Below the pieces are notes generated by a model. The model had not been told where the DNA came from, made no database searches, and saw only the letters and a list, made by a program, of their open reading frames with translations. A DNA stretch of 46,534 nt from a virus. The stretch lies in IMG/VR virus record IMGVR_UViG_3300020603_000032, positions 1-46,534 of that record, one strand, 5' to 3'. Within the stretch, counting starts at the first letter, position 1, and each line of letters opens with the position of its first letter. Below, piece by piece: positions 1 to 9,629 of this stretch. The position numbers and the translations under genes were made by a program.

Positions 1-3000
1 TCATCTGGTGAGGCTGCAATCCCAGTCAGGGTTACAGAAGCAGCAGATCTTGGTGCATTCAATGCAGAAGATCCGGTAGTAGCTGCAAATCGCGCAGCGA
101 AGGCTCAAGGATGGGAAAGTAATGCACAGAAAACAGAAGCAATAGCAAGCCAAGGAGAAAATGTTACGCCAGATCAATGGCGGCGCTTGAGTACGTTTAT
201 TCCAAAACCAAATCAACAAGGTATTACTTTTAAAGACCTGAGTGGTAAGCGCATTACCGATTGGGTTTCGGATTACTATGCGCAACAATTCAGCGATGCA
301 GGAATTGCGCAAAACGCTATTAATGTAGTAAATCAGGAACAAGTTAACGATCTCAACAGTCGCTTGGGTGCGCTTCAATCTGCATATCTTAACGAGTCTT
401 TGCAAGCACTTAACAGAGGAACAATTACCGAAGACGACTTCCGCAGTGACGCCGAAGCAGCGGGAGTTAAATCCGAGCTTATTACGCAAGTTTTGGATAT
501 TGCCAAGAGTGCAGAGAATAAAGCCAAACAGGTAACAACAATTGTTAACGAACTGACAAAACCTGATTCAACGTTGAGTTGGACGGATGCTGCGCAACGT
601 CTTAGAACGTCAGGATTTTCGGAGCGTGAGATTGGAGATTTGCAAGACAGTTTAGCCGATGAGTTTTCACAAGCCGCGGCATTTCGTGGTCGGATAGATC
701 AGGTTATTGGCGATTACACTGCATTCAAGAGCAACCTTAGTAGAGAAGGTGCTCTGGAACGCATGGTACTTGCGGGTTCAAGTTCAGAGGATGCCAATCG
801 AATTTTGAATAGTGTGGATTATGACGTTGCTGCGCAACGTAACCGGATTGCGATTGCCGAGGATGCAGCGCAACAGTTGGCTCAAGGCAATAAAGACTTT
901 ACCGAGGCAAGGGTTACGCAGCTTTTGAAAGAGGCGGGATTTCCAGCCAAGGTACAGAATGACCTGATCATGTACGCCAGGGGCGTGCAGGAAGGCCGCA
1001 ATCCCACGCCTGGTGAAGTGGAGCTTGCTGCGGTCTATGCACCGCGTACAGACGGGTTTGTGGCCATTGGCGGGGGTTACCTTGCAAGGTTTGCCCAAGC
1101 CGAAGATAAAACGCTTGGATTGGCGCAAGTAAAAGATTACTCAGGCAAGGATGTAACCAAAGCATTTTTTGATTCAACGACGAACAAAATTATTCTTCCA
1201 AGCGATGTTCCAAGGGTGACGGTTCGTGCAAGATTACAACCGACACTTGATGTGCAAAAAACGACAAATAGTAGCCGAGTGGATATTTCGGATGCCACAG
1301 CACATGATCTAAAAGTGATGAGCACACCTTTGGGTTATGACAGTTATACGAGAACAACTGCCAGACCTATGGCATGGCCCGAATTCCGAGAAGTAATGAA
1401 AGAACTCGGCGTAGATCCGAAAACTATGCCTGGAAGATATAGCTCATATCTTATGGTGCAAGCTGCGTGGAGTCAGTCAGGAAATTTAAGAAGTACTCTA
1501 CCTTTTGAAATTGCAGGCACATCGCCGATGCAAATGGATCTTAGAGTACAGCCCACGTATCAGGGCGTTTTAGATAACGTAAAACAGGCAATTACAGCAG
1601 CAGGCACCGTTCAGTCTCCAGCACAAGCCGTCATTTCAAATTTAGTTGGGGTAACTATAGGAACAATTGCAGGTATGACGGCTGGAGTAACCGGAGATGT
1701 ATTAGGAGATTCAGAAAATATAATTTCAAGAAATTTGCGCATGATTGCGGATATTTCATCTACAGCGAGCAGGGCGGCGTTGCCAAACACTTATGCAAAA
1801 TTAGACAAGCTAGGTCAAGATGTTGACAGCGCCAAGGGTCTTGATAAAGTTATTGTTGCTGCCAAAGCAATAATTAATGCTCCGGATGCGGTTGCGTTGT
1901 ATATGGGAAATGAGACGGCTGAAGAATTAGCTCCTTTTGGGCTAGCGTTAAAACTATTAAGGAGCGGAGGTGTTGGGGCTGCTGCGGCTGGAAGTGTATT
2001 TTACAATTTTGCAGAATCATATGGGCTTACAGCAGAAGACGAGGGTAAATTTCTTCGACAAACTGGACTTTTTACGGGAGAACAAATTGCACAAATAACA
2101 AGGCCTGGAGCGTTTGCGGTTGCTAGTGTAGAGGGTGTAGTAGATCCATTGATACAAATACCTGTGGTGCAAGCACTTTTAGGAAGAGTCAATGCAAGCA
2201 CAGATGTGGGGGCATCGGTGCTAGCACAAATACGTAATGTTGGTAAAACCGGAACAAAAGCGGGATTGGGAGAAAGCGGGTCTGAAGGCCTTTCGTCAAG
2301 TGCTCAAGCAATATTTTCACAAGTCGCTCCCGGAGATCCATATAATGCTTTTGGAACGGGAGCCGTGTTTGGATTCCTTGGTGGTAAAGGTACTGCTGTA
2401 ACCTTTTCGGCTCTTGATATGAGTCGTATACAACCTGTGCTTGAGGTATTAGATCGAGAAATACGGGCAGGAGAAGACCTAGGAATCAGTGTAAGGAAGG
2501 CTTTTGAAGATGCAGTAGATGTAGAGGTTTTGCCACCACAAAGTTTTGCCGCAATCGCATCAACAGCCCTTACTGTTGCGCCTGAACAAAAAACAAAAAT
2601 ATTTGAAAATTTAATGGATATTTCGAGATCATATGACATTACTGCGGCGCTTCCAGCGGTGCTTAATGCTGCGTTGGGAGTTCCAAGTCCGCAAGATTTG
2701 CAATTTATAGATGCCGCCGTCGGTTCCATGCTTGGGCAAAATATTAATCCGGAAACCATCACACGGTCGCTTATTGACACCGGCATAGCTCCAGAGGTGA
2801 TTGTTTCTTCAGTTGCAAACACCACAAAAGACCCGTCATCGGTAGCCCAGAGCATCACGATTGTGCAGGATTCTGGGCTTGATATTGCACCGCAAACGAT
2901 TGCAAGCAGTCTTTATCAATCGGGTAGTGACACCACCAATGTGGTCAACACGCTTTTGCAGCAAAGTGGTTCATCGGCAAGTGAAGCGACCAATCTTGCA

Positions 3001-4341
3001 ATTTCAGAAGGCATAAAGTCGGGGAAAAGTTTTGAAACTGCGCTAGGAGAGGTTTCACAAGCGGTTCGTAGTTTTGGCACCCTAGGCGCAGACAATAGCA
3101 ATGTACTTTTGCAAATTGCTTCTGGAGCATCGCAAGCAGCCACGGGCGCGAATGTCAGTCCAGAAGTGCTATCGCTTGCATTGGTGGCAAATAACCTGCC
3201 AAATGTGGGAGCAACACCTACAGGCACTCCAGTAACCACTACTCCAGTAACTACTACTCCAGTAACCACCACTCCAGAAACCACTACTCCGGTAACTACT
3301 ACGCCAGTAACCACCACTCCAGAAACCACTACTCCAGTAACCACCACTCCAGAAACCACTACTCCAGTAACCACCACTCCAGTAACTACTACTCCGGTAA
3401 CTACTACTCCGGTAACTACTACTCCGGTAACTGAAACCCCAGTAACCACCACTCCAGAAACCACTACTCCAGTAACCACCACTCCAGAAACCACTACTCC
3501 AGTAACCACCACTCCAGTAACTACTACTCCGGTAACTACTACTCCGGTAACTACTACTCCAGTAACTACCACTCCAGAAACCACTACTCCGGTAACTACC
3601 ACTCCAGAAACCACTACTCCGGTAACTACCACTCCAGAAACCACTACTCCGGTAACTACCACTCCGGTAACTACTACTCCAGAAACCACTACTCCAGTAA
3701 CTACTACTCCGGTAACTGAAACCCCAGTAACCACCACTCCGGTAACTACCACTCCGGTAACTACCACTCCGGTAACTGAAACCCCAGTAACTACCACTCC
3801 GGTAACTGAAACCCCAGTAACTACTACGCCAGAAACCACTACTCCAGTAACTACTACTCCGGTAACTGAAACCCCGGTGTATACGGAGACGCCTACAGTA
3901 CCACCGACGGTTCCCCCTACAGTGCCATCGACTCCGGTAGTTACGGAAACTCCAGTAGTTACTGAAACTCCGATTACTCCTCCAACAGTTCCTCCGACAG
4001 TTCCTCCTACAGTACCACCGACGACTCCGCCAACTACTTCGCCAAAAGCTCCTACGCCAAAGCCCCCATCAACATTACCACTTGTACAATTTCCAGAGCG
4101 GCCACAAGTTGTGCCACAACTTCCTGGAATCTTTCCAATGTTTTATTATGGGAAAGACTTTGGGACGAAACCGCAAAAACTTAGCCCGGAAGGCGTGTTG
4201 ATAAATCAAACGTATAAACCGCTAAGCGTGGTAATGCCTGGGGCAGAACTCCCTGAGCCAGAAGAAATAAGCGAATTGGCAGAATTTTACCAAAACAGGG
4301 ATACGACTTTTGAAGATATATTGAATATGTTAAGGGGATAA
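1..4341 (+). CDS. Large virion-associated protein with Thr/Pro repeats, 5' end outside window
   Basis: The frame is open from base 1, so the gene begins upstream and at least 1446 codons are present. The TTG at 187 is only the first start-like codon inside the window. The N-terminal two thirds is Ala/Ser/Gln-rich, mostly helical in character, with small-residue hydrophobic stretches (for example around 1630-1700) that could insert into membranes. A long Thr-Pro-Val/Glu repeat tract follows (3226-3876), then Pro-rich VPPT/TPP segments and a C-terminal domain rich in aromatic residues that ends before the TAA. It is first in a rightward run of giant late genes, and the next gene starts 3 bp after its stop. 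Size, repeats and position suggest an internal virion, ejection or fibre-type protein. I recognise no enzymatic domain. Confidence 0.85.
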   Translation, partial: SSGEAAIPVRVTEAADLGAFNAEDPVVAANRAAKAQGWESNAQKTEAIASQGENVTPDQWRRLSTFIPKPNQQGITFKDLSGKRITDWVSDYYAQQFSDAGIAQNAINVVNQEQVNDLNSRLGALQSAYLNESLQALNRGTITEDDFRSDAEAAGVKSELITQVLDIAKSAENKAKQVTTIVNELTKPDSTLSWTDAAQRLRTSGFSEREIGDLQDSLADEFSQAAAFRGRIDQVIGDYTAFKSNLSREGALERMVLAGSSSEDANRILNSVDYDVAAQRNRIAIAEDAAQQLAQGNKDFTEARVTQLLKEAGFPAKVQNDLIMYARGVQEGRNPTPGEVELAAVYAPRTDGFVAIGGGYLARFAQAEDKTLGLAQVKDYSGKDVTKAFFDSTTNKIILPSDVPRVTVRARLQPTLDVQKTTNSSRVDISDATAHDLKVMSTPLGYDSYTRTTARPMAWPEFREVMKELGVDPKTMPGRYSSYLMVQAAWSQSGNLRSTLPFEIAGTSPMQMDLRVQPTYQGVLDNVKQAITAAGTVQSPAQAVISNLVGVTIGTIAGMTAGVTGDVLGDSENIISRNLRMIADISSTASRAALPNTYAKLDKLGQDVDSAKGLDKVIVAAKAIINAPDAVALYMGNETAEELAPFGLALKLLRSGGVGAAAAGSVFYNFAESYGLTAEDEGKFLRQTGLFTGEQIAQITRPGAFAVASVEGVVDPLIQIPVVQALLGRVNASTDVGASVLAQIRNVGKTGTKAGLGESGSEGLSSSAQAIFSQVAPGDPYNAFGTGAVFGFLGGKGTAVTFSALDMSRIQPVLEVLDREIRAGEDLGISVRKAFEDAVDVEVLPPQSFAAIASTALTVAPEQKTKIFENLMDISRSYDITAALPAVLNAALGVPSPQDLQFIDAAVGSMLGQNINPETITRSLIDTGIAPEVIVSSVANTTKDPSSVAQSITIVQDSGLDIAPQTIASSLYQSGSDTTNVVNTLLQQSGSSASEATNLAISEGIKSGKSFETALGEVSQAVRSFGTLGADNSNVLLQIASGASQAATGANVSPEVLSLALVANNLPNVGATPTGTPVTTTPVTTTPVTTTPETTTPVTTTPVTTTPETTTPVTTTPETTTPVTTTPVTTTPVTTTPVTTTPVTETPVTTTPETTTPVTTTPETTTPVTTTPVTTTPVTTTPVTTTPVTTTPETTTPVTTTPETTTPVTTTPETTTPVTTTPVTTTPETTTPVTTTPVTETPVTTTPVTTTPVTTTPVTETPVTTTPVTETPVTTTPETTTPVTTTPVTETPVYTETPTVPPTVPPTVPSTPVVTETPVVTETPITPPTVPPTVPPTVPPTTPPTTSPKAPTPKPPSTLPLVQFPERPQVVPQLPGIFPMFYYGKDFGTKPQKLSPEGVLINQTYKPLSVVMPGAELPEPEEISELAEFYQNRDTTFEDILNMLRG
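3226..3876 (+). repeat. Coding hexapeptide repeats TTTPVT / TTTPET
   Basis: About 36 tandem 18-bp units encode Thr-Thr-Thr-Pro-(Val/Glu)-Thr, with occasional Thr-Glu-Thr variants. Codons alternate freely between ACT and ACC and between CCA and CCG, so the amino acid pattern is kept while the DNA drifts. The tract resembles mucin-like extended linkers and probably forms a stiff spacer in the protein. Confidence 0.95.
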
Positions 4342-4343
4342 TT

Positions 4344-5120
4344 ATGGATACGAATGATTATGCTGGTTACAGCGCGGGCGACAACACAGATTTGTATTAT
4401 AATCCAAATGATTATTATGATTATAATTTTTATCAAATGATTGGAATTGATCCAGCAAGCATTTCAATAACAACAGATGGAAAAGAAAAAGCATTAGATA
4501 AAAATATACCAGTATTGGATTTTCTTGGAAAGGTTTTATCTGGTAAATCGAGTCTAGGGGCTGCGGGTTCAATTGCCGGTACGCTTGGGCTTGGGTATTT
4601 GGCAAATCAATTGCTTGGTGGTCAAGGTGGTTTCAAAGGTTATTCAGGGTCCATTCCGAAGTACACCGCAACACGAACGATGAAGACCATCCCCACCACG
4701 GTGATGGGGCCGGATAACAAGATGGTCACAAGGCGGCCCGGATCCGGGGGGATTACGTACTTCAGTCCTATGAAATACACGCCAGCCCCGGCTCCAGCCC
4801 CGGCTCCAGCCCCGGTTACCGGCGCAGCGGGTGGGTTGATGAGCAATTTGGGAGGGTATTCGGATGGCGGGCAATTGCTTCGTGGGCCAGGGGATGGTGT
4901 AAGTGATTCTATCCCGGCTACAATAGGAAGAAAACAGCCCGCACGGCTTGCAGAAGGAGAATTTGTAATCCCAGCAAGAATTGTATCCGAAATAGGAAAT
5001 GGATCAACAGAGGCGGGCGCAAAAAAACTATACGCGATGTTGGAAAAAATCAAGGCCGCACGCGCAAAAACAAAAAACATCGCGGCGGATACTAAAGCAG
5101 AACGTTACTTCCCGAGGTAA
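4344..5120 (+). CDS. Phage structural-module protein of unknown function
   Basis: 258 residues. The start ATG follows AGGGGATAATT, a good ribosome binding site overlapping the previous stop. The N-terminus is rich in Asp, Tyr and Asn. A Gly/Ala hydrophobic stretch lies near residues 70-95, followed by an (AP) repeat linker around 150-160. The C-terminal 80 residues carry a pattern I recognise from many phage late proteins: DGG-(x)n-GDGVSDSIPA, then ARLAEGEFVIPA and GNGSTEAGAKKLYAML. It sits between the giant repeat protein and another late protein with 2-3 bp gaps, so it is almost certainly co-transcribed with them. The function is not known to me; a virion or tail-assembly role is inferred from position only. 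Confidence 0.85.
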   Translation: MDTNDYAGYSAGDNTDLYYNPNDYYDYNFYQMIGIDPASISITTDGKEKALDKNIPVLDFLGKVLSGKSSLGAAGSIAGTLGLGYLANQLLGGQGGFKGYSGSIPKYTATRTMKTIPTTVMGPDNKMVTRRPGSGGITYFSPMKYTPAPAPAPAPAPVTGAAGGLMSNLGGYSDGGQLLRGPGDGVSDSIPATIGRKQPARLAEGEFVIPARIVSEIGNGSTEAGAKKLYAMLEKIKAARAKTKNIAADTKAERYFPR

Positions 5121-5122
5121 GC

Positions 5123-5929
5123 ATGACAACGACAGCAAAAACTACACCAGTAGGTTCGGCCACAACCTCAACACTATCCGACTGGGCAGGTGACTATGTT
5201 ACGGACATGCTTGGGCGGGCAAAGGCGCTTTCTGAAGAAGACTATCAGGTATATGGTGGGCCGGTTACCGCCGGACAATCCAGCTTACAGGACACCTATT
5301 TCAAAGGCGTGGGATCATTGGCTTTCCCATCGAATCTAGGCCAGAGTTTCAGTGCATCCGCCGCTCCAAAAGTTGGAGAAAGAACTGCAACGTCTGTTAC
5401 CGCAGACTATATGAATCCATATTTGGCGGCAGTGTTAGACCCGCAGATTAAAGAACTGCAACGACAACAAACAATGAAGCAGCAAGAAATAGCGGGCAAG
5501 GCAGGACAGGCTGGCGCTTTTGGAGGATCACGATACGGGCTGTTGGAAGCTGAGGGGCAAAGAAATTTACTGGATCAGATTAGCAAAACCATGGGGCGAA
5601 CATATGCGGCTGCGTATGACAAAGCACAACAGCAATTTAATACCGAGCAAGAACAAGCAAAAACCATAGCGGACATGATACGCTCGGCTGGAGCGGAACA
5701 AAGAGCTATCGAACAAGAAGGGATTACCGCCGACTATAATGAATTTTTAGCGCAGCGCGACGATCCAATGAAAAAAGTGCAGTTCCTGCAAAGCATGTTA
5801 CAGAACCTTCCAATAAGCACAGTGTCATCACAACAATTGCCTATGAGCGGTTTGGGTGGTGCAATGTCAACTACTGGCTCGGGATTGGCGCTTTATAAAC
5901 AATTAAAAGATTTGGGAATAATTACGTAA
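5123..5929 (+). CDS. Putative virion protein, helical
   Basis: 268 residues, ATG preceded by GAGGTAAGC. After an N-terminal Thr/Ser-rich segment comes a stretch containing MNPYLAAVLDPQIKEL, then a long Gln/Ala-rich helical region (about residues 105-200) with GGSRYGLLEAEGQRNLL. This arrangement is familiar from proteins encoded next to ejection or tail genes of short-tailed phages. No catalytic motif is visible. It is in the same rightward cluster as its neighbours. A structural or DNA-ejection role is plausible but is inferred from context. Confidence 0.83.
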   Translation: MTTTAKTTPVGSATTSTLSDWAGDYVTDMLGRAKALSEEDYQVYGGPVTAGQSSLQDTYFKGVGSLAFPSNLGQSFSASAAPKVGERTATSVTADYMNPYLAAVLDPQIKELQRQQTMKQQEIAGKAGQAGAFGGSRYGLLEAEGQRNLLDQISKTMGRTYAAAYDKAQQQFNTEQEQAKTIADMIRSAGAEQRAIEQEGITADYNEFLAQRDDPMKKVQFLQSMLQNLPISTVSSQQLPMSGLGGAMSTTGSGLALYKQLKDLGIIT

Positions 5930-5958
5930 AAATCGGAAGAAAAAACGGGTTAGTAAAA

Positions 5959-8900
5959 ATGCGCGAAGAAGACATAGAGCGATTTTTGGGTAAAACACCG
6001 AAGCGTGGCGTTGCGTCTTTGCGCGGCTATGGCCAGGGTGCAGACGAACCAGCGGCACAGGTTGCTCTCCAGGCGCGTCGGAATATCGGTGAGTTGGGTC
6101 GCGCTCTTGTCGGCGTAAAACCGTATGACGAAACAAATCCGACGGGAACCTACCGTACTGTTCAAGCATTGCTAAACATGCCCACTCCTGCTGCAATTAT
6201 CCCGGAAGCCGCGCAGGCAGCAGGTAAGGCGGCAGGAGCCTTGAGCGGTCTCGGGGCGTTGGGCGTTATCAAGCCCAAAGGTGGCAACTGGCTTGCGGGT
6301 TCGGTAGAAAGAATGCTAAAGCCGTTGCGTACCCAAGTGATCGGACAAGATCCAGCCGAGAGAATAAGAAACCTTGAAGGAGCACTCGCGCAAAACATTG
6401 AAGAAGGAGTGCCGGTTGACATGGGCATCGTGGAACGCGAGCGCGCTCGTCTGGCCCCCGATATCGCCATCAACAATTGGATTGACACTAAGCTTGGCAA
6501 ATACGTTAAAAATGAGATGGGTACGCCTGAAGACCCGTTGAGAAAACTTGCTGAACGGGGTGTTTTACATATCGATCCTGCACATGACGAGGACATCTAC
6601 GGCTTGACGTACAGACGTCGGCGCGAAGGATTTCCTGAAGAAGGTGTTGCTCAAAGTGATCTGGCCAAACGCTGGGAAGACATGGCCGATAGAAAGATTG
6701 ACATAACAAAACAAGAAGACTATGTACGATCGGCAGAAAGATATTTTCCCAGTGCGCGAAAGTTTATAGCAGACAACCCCTGGATTAAAAAGTTAAGCCC
6801 AGAGACCCCGCTGTATTCTATGTCAAGCCGTGCCCTGTATGATGCCCAGAGAGACAATGACAACTTAGGTTTTATACACTTGATTGATGAGTTACGAAAC
6901 GCCACTAACCCCAACTCAGGGTTGCCGAGTTCGTTGCAACTCAGCCCAGACAAGCTGCAAAAGGTCACGGTGCCTCAAGCGGTTGAACTAGTGGATAAGA
7001 TCAACAAGTGGCGCGTAGAGAATATTCAAAAGCTTCAAATTGAAGAGACGCTCAAGGCGGATCTCTACAAGGCTTATCCGGAGCAGAAGTATCGTTGGGT
7101 GCAACTGAATAGGCCTGGGCAGTTTGCAGCCGAGTCCGATGCTATGGGTCATTCAGTCCGTGGTTACGAGCCTCCTGAAAATGGGGGCAGTGACTACTAT
7201 GGGCTTGGTGGCTGGAAGGCCATTCAGTCAGGAAAGGCCAAGGTCTACTCCCTTCGTGATGAGAAGGGTCAGCCGCATGTGACGGTTGAAGTTCAATCTA
7301 ATCCTTACGCTCCAAGGTGGCGGGTCGTCAAAGAATATTTACCGCAAGCCGAGGAAATGCTGCGTGCTCGCGGAGTTACCAATGCAGACGAGCGAGAAAT
7401 CTCTGAATTGGCAACCGAATTAGCTAAAGAAAAAATGCCTCCGTTGATTCAACAAATTAAAGGCAAGGGCAATGGTGAGGTAGCCAAAAAGTACTGGGAC
7501 TTTGGGCAAGATTTTGTAAAAAGTGGAAACTGGTTTAGTGTCAAAGACCTACAAAACATCGGTTTGTATGAAGTTGACCCCACGAGTGATTTAGCCAGGA
7601 ACCTTAAAGCTGCTGGTCGAGAGGTTCCGCGTTTTGTTAATTCTGAAGAATTGTTACAGTTTCGCAAGGAGTTTCCGTCTTACAAAAACGGCGGAGAAGT
7701 CCGTATGCAGGAAAATGGCTACAACGAAGGTGGTATAGTCACAATGCTAGATAATGCATCTAACACACAGGGCGGAGTAATGGAGCAAGGAAATAGCGGA
7801 GGGATCATGGAACTACCTACAGGTATGCCAGATCGTCGCATGGCTGGCGGGAGTTTGGGATTAAATCTTATACAGATTTCCGAACGCCTCAAGGGGATGC
7901 CGATTGAAGCGGTCATGAATTTTGCCAATGGGTCAAATCCAGAGGTTCCTCCATATGTTGCGCTGGCAGAATTGAACCGACGTAAAGAAATGGAAAAGCG
8001 GATGCAGCCCGCGCAAATGCCGCAGAGCACCATAAAAGATAAAATAGAAGAGGAAATAGGCATTGGGGCTTTGCAAGAGCAAACATTACAGCGGATGCAA
8101 ATGGAGGCGTTACGCCAGAAGCAAATGCAAGAGCAGCAAATGCAGCAAATGGCGCAGCAACCTGGACCTGCTCCAGAGGGGGTGCCGCAGCCCGAGGTTC
8201 CTGAGGAAGGTGTTGCTTCGTTACCCGTTCCTATGGAATTGAGATCGGGTGGTATTGTGTCGTTTAGAAACGGGGGGCTTCCACCCGAAGAAGGAGGGGG
8301 TTCTAGTGCGCGTATTTATAATCCAAGAGTACCAAACCCGATAACAACGGAGAGAAGATTAAGAGAGGCAGCCGAAAGAGCAGAGAGAAACAGGCGAGAA
8401 ATAGACCCGAGAGCAATGTTGGCAGCAGAAATTCTTGGACAAGCGGGCAGTGAGGCAGCAGGTGCTTCAGAAGCATTTTTTCAGCCTTCAGGGGCATCGC
8501 CTCCACCGTCTCCACCTCGACCGCCGCCGCCCCCGGCTTCTTCTCCGCCGCCTCCATCATCTCCACGCGTCCAAGCTGCCCCGCAGCCCGCCCCGCAACC
8601 TGCCCCGCAAGCCCCGCCGATAGCCCCGCAGCCCGTCTCATATCCAGCCGCAGGGCCAGCACAAACAGGATTGGCTGCATTACAAATGGGGCCACAAATT
8701 CCATATCCGAACTATCAACAACGGTTTGAACAGGCGAAAGCCGCAGATCCATATCTTGGAAAACTTCCAGGGAGTCAATTAGAAGCATATATTAGCAAGC
8801 TAGAAGAAAGGGATCGCGCAGATGAGGAACGGTTCAAACAGTCACAAAAAGATCGTGCTCTAACAGGTATCATTAATTCTCTCATCGCAGCCGGAGAGGG

Positions 8901-9621
8901 TTCGAGAGGCGGGGGACTAGGCGGACTGATGGCCGGGTATGGCAGAACTGCTGCACAAGAACTTGAGGCTTCACAAGTAAGGGCAGAAAAACAAAACGAA
9001 CTCGTCCGTTCCAGAGAAATGAACCGTGTAAAACTGATGCAAGAAATTGAAAGCGCCCGAACCGCCGCAGCAGAAGGTCGATTCAAAGATCAAATGGTGC
9101 ATGAGCGTAACGCCGCAGAATATGCTCAAAAAGATCGGCAAATTGAAGCCCAGATCGCGCAGACTCTTGCACGTATTGAAGCGGATACACAACGCGTCCA
9201 GTATAAAGTTAACGCAGCAAATGTAAGATCTGTTGCGGAAATGCAAGCCCGAGCATTAGAAGCCAAACTGGATCGTGAGGCTCGTGAAAGAATCGCTCGA
9301 CTGCCCTCGCCTGAACAACAAACTATTAATTCATTTATAACAAGCTATTTGCAAGCAAATCCCAACAAAAAATATCATGAAGCTTTTTCTGCGTACAAAG
9401 AGCTTGGACGAGGTGGTCCAGAAGAAAATGCTCGCATTAGAGCATTAAAAACAGAAGCAGATCAGATTCGCACAACGCTTGGAGACCCCTTGCTTTCTAG
9501 CAGGCTTTCAAAAGACGATGTTGAAAAACTTCGCAAACGTTTGCCGCAAGTTATTGCAGAAATAGCTAAGCAAGACACTCCGCCAGAGATTCAAGAAATA
9601 CTTAAAAGATATCCTAAATAG
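5959..9621 (+). CDS. Polyvalent virion protein with PcfJ-like motif and Pro-rich region
   Basis: 1220 residues. The N-terminal part (1-360) is helical. Around residues 393-440 there is a block with AMGHSVRGY followed by YSLRDEKGQPHVTVEV, which resembles the conserved core of PcfJ-like domains found in large phage and plasmid proteins. A middle section holds several GG-(E/I)V elements (NGGEVRM, EGGIVTM, SGGIVSF) and Gln/Met-rich helices. Residues about 850-905 are very proline-rich, and the C-terminal 300 residues form Lys/Arg/Glu-rich coiled coil. The start is an ATG with only a distant GGAAG, so it could be one codon region off. It is followed 8 bp later by the 2035-residue protein. Large phage proteins with several domains are often carried in the virion and injected; that role is inferred. 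Confidence 0.85.
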   Translation: MREEDIERFLGKTPKRGVASLRGYGQGADEPAAQVALQARRNIGELGRALVGVKPYDETNPTGTYRTVQALLNMPTPAAIIPEAAQAAGKAAGALSGLGALGVIKPKGGNWLAGSVERMLKPLRTQVIGQDPAERIRNLEGALAQNIEEGVPVDMGIVERERARLAPDIAINNWIDTKLGKYVKNEMGTPEDPLRKLAERGVLHIDPAHDEDIYGLTYRRRREGFPEEGVAQSDLAKRWEDMADRKIDITKQEDYVRSAERYFPSARKFIADNPWIKKLSPETPLYSMSSRALYDAQRDNDNLGFIHLIDELRNATNPNSGLPSSLQLSPDKLQKVTVPQAVELVDKINKWRVENIQKLQIEETLKADLYKAYPEQKYRWVQLNRPGQFAAESDAMGHSVRGYEPPENGGSDYYGLGGWKAIQSGKAKVYSLRDEKGQPHVTVEVQSNPYAPRWRVVKEYLPQAEEMLRARGVTNADEREISELATELAKEKMPPLIQQIKGKGNGEVAKKYWDFGQDFVKSGNWFSVKDLQNIGLYEVDPTSDLARNLKAAGREVPRFVNSEELLQFRKEFPSYKNGGEVRMQENGYNEGGIVTMLDNASNTQGGVMEQGNSGGIMELPTGMPDRRMAGGSLGLNLIQISERLKGMPIEAVMNFANGSNPEVPPYVALAELNRRKEMEKRMQPAQMPQSTIKDKIEEEIGIGALQEQTLQRMQMEALRQKQMQEQQMQQMAQQPGPAPEGVPQPEVPEEGVASLPVPMELRSGGIVSFRNGGLPPEEGGGSSARIYNPRVPNPITTERRLREAAERAERNRREIDPRAMLAAEILGQAGSEAAGASEAFFQPSGASPPPSPPRPPPPPASSPPPPSSPRVQAAPQPAPQPAPQAPPIAPQPVSYPAAGPAQTGLAALQMGPQIPYPNYQQRFEQAKAADPYLGKLPGSQLEAYISKLEERDRADEERFKQSQKDRALTGIINSLIAAGEGSRGGGLGGLMAGYGRTAAQELEASQVRAEKQNELVRSREMNRVKLMQEIESARTAAAEGRFKDQMVHERNAAEYAQKDRQIEAQIAQTLARIEADTQRVQYKVNAANVRSVAEMQARALEAKLDREARERIARLPSPEQQTINSFITSYLQANPNKKYHEAFSAYKELGRGGPEENARIRALKTEADQIRTTLGDPLLSSRLSKDDVEKLRKRLPQVIAEIAKQDTPPEIQEILKRYPK

Positions 9622-9629
9622 GTTTCGCT

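Noticed and set aside
2916-3839. 307-residue leftward ORF over the Thr/Pro repeats
   Set aside because: It is the shadow of the 18-bp repeat (GVVVTGV pattern) opposite a clear gene.
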